In this document: positions 5,368-7,169 of the stretch, piece by piece
How positions within the stretch are numbered: position 1 is the stretch's first letter
How the letters are laid out: each line of letters opens with the position of its first letter
Assembly (NCBI GenBank): GCA_001818435.1
Contig: MHKO01000017.1
Coordinates: forward strand, 5,287-12,455
Reading direction: 5' to 3'
Origin: Candidatus Komeilibacteria bacterium RIFCSPLOWO2_02_FULL_48_11
GTDB taxonomy: Bacteria > Patescibacteriota > Patescibacteriia > UBA2169
Length of the DNA: 7,169 bases
Notes under the pieces: generated by a model
The model's database searches: none
What the model saw: only the letters and a program-made list of their open reading frames with translations
What the model was told of the DNA's origin: nothing
Position numbers and translations under genes: made by a program

Positions 5368-5402
5368 GGGAGAAGATGGCAACTATACACACATCTTCTC
5401 CC
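5368..5402 (-). terminator. Hairpin next to repeat copy 2
   Basis: GGGAGAAGATG (5368-5378) pairs perfectly with CATCTTCTCCC (5392-5402), 11 bp with a 13-base loop. On the - strand it is followed by GTTTTC, a short T tail, and preceded by TTTGTTTTTT. It could back up the terminator-like structure at 5403-5487 for the operon coming from the right. Confidence 0.5.
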
Positions 5403-5487
5403 AAAAAACAAAGAACCTGTGCCAGCGCTTCCGGCCTGCCCGCCGAAGCTTTAGCGTAGGCTGGGGCTGGCTTCGGGCGGCGGGTTC
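5403..5487 (-). terminator. Branched terminator-like structure with GC-rich repeat element
   Basis: On the - strand GAACC (5483-5487, directly after the TAG stop) can pair with GGTTC (5413-5417), which is followed by TTTGTTTTTT. Inside, CGAAGC pairs with GCTTCG and neighbouring CGC with GCG, and GCC with GGC nearer the 3' end. The element at 5438-5461, starting GCCCGCCGAAGC and ending GCGTAGGC, is one that I recall as recurrent in Parcubacteria genomes; I could not check this. The T-run makes it a plausible terminator of the operon ending at 5488. Confidence 0.45.
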
Positions 5488-5937
5488 CTAGAACACAGAG
5501 GCGCACCCCGCCCGCCGCTCAACCCACTCCGAAACCCGGCCAGCGCGTTGACCGGTTCGGACGTAGCCGGGGAGGCGCACAGACCTCCATGCGCCCGTGG
5601 CCCGGCCGTACCGGGTGAGGAGTTTTTTCCAAACCGCCCAGTCCTCGGGCGGCTCGGCCTGCTCACCGACGACGGTGATATGCGCGTTGCCGCTAGGCAA
5701 CGCGCGAAACCCGGAAATTTGATACCAGGTATCAAATTTCGGGTGCTTCCCTCGCCGGTCAGGGAAGCAAATTTCCTTCACCAAGACCCCCTCATCAAAC
5801 ATCGTCTGGGGGGCCTCGATGTCTGTCCCTGCCCCGACCCGAATCAGCCGGGCCGGAACAGCCGAGGTCGGGCAGGCCACTTCGTTCAACACTGGGTCGC
5901 CCCTGCGACCCGCGATGAACTTTCCAAAAAATTCCAT
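5488..5937 (-). CDS. Possible separate 149-aa protein from an internal start
   Basis: ATG at 5935-5937 is preceded by AAGGAGG (5943-5949) with a 5-base spacer, the same motif and spacing as the RBS at 6675; GGGCAAGGAGGA (12 bases) is shared by both. The product would start MEFFGKFIAGRRGDP and share its end with the long frame. It has a beta-like C-terminal part (KFDTWYQISGFRALPSGNAH, then ITVVGEQ) and no motif I recognise. The preceding residues (SGKEEV) mirror what the upstream RBS would encode if translated (VGKEEK), suggesting untranslated leader read as protein. It may be an alternative start of the longer protein or the true downstream gene. Confidence 0.45.
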   Translation of the reverse strand: MEFFGKFIAGRRGDPVLNEVACPTSAVPARLIRVGAGTDIEAPQTMFDEGVLVKEICFPDRRGKHPKFDTWYQISGFRALPSGNAHITVVGEQAEPPEDWAVWKKLLTRYGRATGAWRSVRLPGYVRTGQRAGRVSEWVERRAGCASVF

Positions 5938-6675
5938 TACTTCCTCCTTGCCCGATATTTTTACCCTCGGTGCCCGGGGAAATGTTTTTTTAAAGTGGAC
6001 GCTTTTTCTTTTCTCAAACCTACCCCGCCTCATCCGCCTCTTCGGCGGACAAGATGGAAAGTGCTGAATATTTAAATCCAACGCTTCCTCCCCTGACCGC
6101 AACTTTTGTATATCCTCCTTAAGCCAAGAGATACGGATACTATAATGCTCCGCCCTGGATTCGGTCTTAGTGTAATATCCCAAATCCACCTCCAAGGCAT
6201 CAATTCGGAGTTTGGTGAACCCGTCAGCAGTCCACTCCGAAACTGCTTGCGGTGGAAATTCTGGCCACTCAAGAACCGTGGCGCGCTCTCCGTCCCACCC
6301 GACCCACGCCCACCCGTGCTCGCAGATGCGGCCCTGGAACGAGCAGCACGCCCCAGCCATCTGGCCGGGCCTAATCCGAAAGCCGGCGTGCATTTCCCCG
6401 CAGGTGCCTGACACGCTGTCAAACGTGTGATACCAATCCGGTCCCACAATAGGCCACCCCTTTTCATTTTTAAACGATGGGTGCGCGTGACCCTTACGGC
6501 CGGAGCGGGCGCCAATGATTACATAAAGCTCGTCATCGGCGCACAGTGGAATTTTTTCCTCAACCTTGCCGTAATCCCCTGGCCAAGCCTTATACACCTC
6601 TTCCCGGTATTCACTGAGGCGAAGACGATCTTCACGACGAAGCTCGCCAAAGTTGTACCACACATACAAGGTCAT
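5488..6675 (-). CDS. Hypothetical protein, 395 codons; may be two fused genes
   Basis: From ATG 6675 the protein starts MTLYVWYNFGELRRED and ends ERRAGCASVF. The start is set by AAGGAGG (6681-6687) five bases upstream; the frame is open back to a TTG at 6726, but that part overlaps the RBS. I do not recognise it. The N-terminal half has many Trp and a Cys/His-rich stretch (H83, C92, H96, C110, C111, C118, H120) that could bind metal. Residues 208-239 are basic and linker-like (CPPKRRMRRGRFEKRK). A second full RBS and ATG occur in frame at M247, so the last 149 residues may be a separate protein. An A7 tract (5985-5991) lies shortly before. The single open frame is certain; one product or two is not. 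Confidence 0.65.
   Translation of the reverse strand: MTLYVWYNFGELRREDRLRLSEYREEVYKAWPGDYGKVEEKIPLCADDELYVIIGARSGRKGHAHPSFKNEKGWPIVGPDWYHTFDSVSGTCGEMHAGFRIRPGQMAGACCSFQGRICEHGWAWVGWDGERATVLEWPEFPPQAVSEWTADGFTKLRIDALEVDLGYYTKTESRAEHYSIRISWLKEDIQKLRSGEEALDLNIQHFPSCPPKRRMRRGRFEKRKSVHFKKTFPRAPRVKISGKEEVMEFFGKFIAGRRGDPVLNEVACPTSAVPARLIRVGAGTDIEAPQTMFDEGVLVKEICFPDRRGKHPKFDTWYQISGFRALPSGNAHITVVGEQAEPPEDWAVWKKLLTRYGRATGAWRSVRLPGYVRTGQRAGRVSEWVERRAGCASVF
5943..5949 (-). promoter_or_regulatory. Consensus SD inside an open frame
   Basis: AAGGAGG, five bases upstream of ATG 5935-5937 on the - strand. It matches the SD and spacing of the genes at 6675 and, with a longer spacer, 7031. It decides whether the 149-aa product has its own start. 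Confidence 0.55.
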
Positions 6676-6880
6676 CTTCTCCTCCTTGCCCACGCGTATG
6701 ACAAGCGAATGAGTTAAAAAGAACAATGACTTTTTTTCTTCTCTTGTGTTTCTCTGCCTCCCTTTTTAACCAGTTGACCGCGATGTCCTCCAAGTAGTCT
6801 TCAGCCGTGTGCAAGAGCCTGTACCACTCTTCAGAGGAAAGAAGCAGCTCATAATCTACGAGTATCTTCTTGCCACTCAA
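6632..6880 (-). CDS. Small helical hypothetical protein, 82 aa (TTG start; end uncertain)
   Basis: The only usable start in the frame is TTG at 6880; an in-frame TAA closes it further upstream. The protein begins SGKKILVDYELLLSSEEWYR after the initiator and continues LLHTAEDYLEDIAVNWLKRE, which looks like genuine helical sequence. After KHKRRKK (residues 44-50) the composition changes and the frame runs through the next gene's RBS, ending 44 bases inside it. A 7-A tract (6731-6737) lies at the change point. A -1 slip there would add SHCSF and stop at 6714-6716, just upstream of the next SD. There is no SD for the TTG, and the frame overlaps the 60-aa gene by 32 bases, so translation may depend on coupling. 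Family unknown. Confidence 0.55.
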   Translation of the reverse strand: MSGKKILVDYELLLSSEEWYRLLHTAEDYLEDIAVNWLKREAEKHKRRKKVIVLFNSFACHTRGQGGEDDLVCVVQLWRASS

Positions 6881-7031
6881 TGTTATCGGGATAAATACTG
6901 CTGATAACGTCCCCGACCGTGGTTCCTTCCGCCACCTTTACTCTAAAGACCGTATCCACCAAGTCCCCAACCCCGCCGCCGTCTGACTGTTCGTACACCC
7001 CGCACACGATGATTACAGTAATCTTTTTCAT
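6849..7031 (-). CDS. Small hypothetical protein, 60 aa, faint beta-grasp resemblance
   Basis: The protein starts MKKITVIIVCGVYEQSDGGG and ends EWQEDTRRL. The start is supported by AAGGAGG (7041-7047) nine bases upstream. FRVKVAEGTTVGDVISSIYP (29-48) resembles the strand-turn-helix of MoaD/ThiS-like beta-grasp proteins (a strand, then GxTVxDxx), but the usual C-terminal Gly-Gly is absent, so sulfur-carrier activity is not suggested. One Cys (C10). The TGA at its end overlaps the 82-aa frame by 32 bases. It could be the N-terminal half of a longer protein continued in the 82-aa frame by a frameshift, but no slippery sequence is seen there. Confidence 0.6.
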   Translation of the reverse strand: MKKITVIIVCGVYEQSDGGGVGDLVDTVFRVKVAEGTTVGDVISSIYPDNIEWQEDTRRL

Positions 7032-7080
7032 CCGAGCTGCCCTCCTTAAAAAAATATATCAAAGAAGCGGTTTCTATTTT

Positions 7081-7167
7081 CTATGGCGGCCGGAGAGCCG
7101 ACTTGCGGCTCTCCATGCGCGCCATACTCTCCTCCTCCTGCAAACGACTATCGTAAGACAGATATTC
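7081..7167 (-). CDS. C-terminal end of an unknown protein (5' part outside window)
   Basis: On the - strand a frame is open from the right edge for 28 codons to TAG (7081-7083): it starts EYLSYDSRLQEEESMARM and ends SRKSALRPP. The charged composition suits a protein tail. The stop lies 49 bases before the next ATG (7031), typical operon spacing. Within this frame an SD-like GGAGGAGGAG (7129-7138) precedes an ATG (7123-7125) and a 14-codon ORF, so a leader peptide is an alternative reading. The last codons form a strong hairpin. The short length limits certainty. Confidence 0.4.
   Translation of the reverse strand, partial: EYLSYDSRLQEEESMARMESRKSALRPP
7083..7125. other. Strong hairpin at gene end
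   Basis: GGAGAGCCG (7092-7100) pairs perfectly with CGGCTCTCC (7106-7114) around a 5-base loop, and ATGGC (7083-7087) pairs with GCCAT (7121-7125) outside it. No T-run follows directly on either strand, though a 7-T run occurs about 25 bases later on the - strand. It may slow ribosomes or regulate the 60-aa gene downstream. Confidence 0.5.
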
Positions 7168-7169
7168 GC

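Noticed and set aside
5548..6075. 175-codon open frame on the + strand
   Set aside because: Antisense to the 395-codon ORF in GC-rich DNA, Pro/Arg-rich, with no RBS; the - strand frame is longer and has an AAGGAGG site.
6072..6515. 147-codon open frame on the - strand
   Set aside because: Nested in another frame of the 395-codon ORF, Arg/Ser/Gly-rich and without an RBS.
270..7114. Shared 10-mer GCGGCTCTCC at 270-279 and 7105-7114
   Set aside because: Too short, no matching flanks, and one copy is half of a local hairpin; likely chance.

Overview
The window looks like a chromosomal accessory stretch from a small-genome bacterium. My best guess is Candidate Phyla Radiation / Patescibacteria (Parcubacteria-like). 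The grounds are many tiny overlapping hypothetical genes, very divergent members of known superfamilies, hairpin-rich intergenic spacers, and a 24-base GC-rich element at 5438-5461 that I recall (unverified) as common in such genomes. No rRNA, tRNA, CRISPR array, transposase or integrase is visible.

Layout. (1) Positions 1-263, + strand: the last 51 codons of a gene entering from the left, a 29-codon basic ORF, and a strong intrinsic terminator, with a consensus-like promoter embedded. (2) 497-1143, +: two overlapping small genes of unknown function with good Shine-Dalgarno (SD) sites. (3) 1144-1476: a gene-free, hairpin-rich stretch ending in an intrinsic terminator, then a promoter overlapped by a 16-base inverted repeat. 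(4) 1477-4361, +: an apparent four-gene unit of a divergent class II nucleotidyltransferase, two small charged helical proteins and a radical-SAM-like protein. It lacks recognisable SD sites and is closed by a 13-bp terminator that can work in both directions. (5) 4402-7169: everything is on the - strand. From right to left there is a gene tail, a 60-aa and an 82-aa gene that overlap, a 395-codon ORF that may really be two genes, a hairpin-rich spacer, and a two-gene unit of a hypothetical protein plus a GNAT acetyltransferase.

How it may fit together. The middle unit pairs a nucleotidyltransferase-fold protein with a radical-SAM-like protein, so RNA or nucleotide modification is a reasonable but unproven guess. 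The - strand genes share near-identical SD sites (AAGGAGG) and overlap or nearly touch, as in a co-translated operon. The strongest oddities are there. A complete RBS and ATG lie in frame inside the 395-codon ORF. Two A7 tracts sit where a one-base slip would create a stop just before the next RBS. A 42-base hairpin repeat occurs on both sides of the two-gene GNAT unit, and each copy is followed by a hairpin of unrelated sequence.

Most proteins here could not be assigned by eye. Only the nucleotidyltransferase, radical-SAM and GNAT calls rest on visible motifs.
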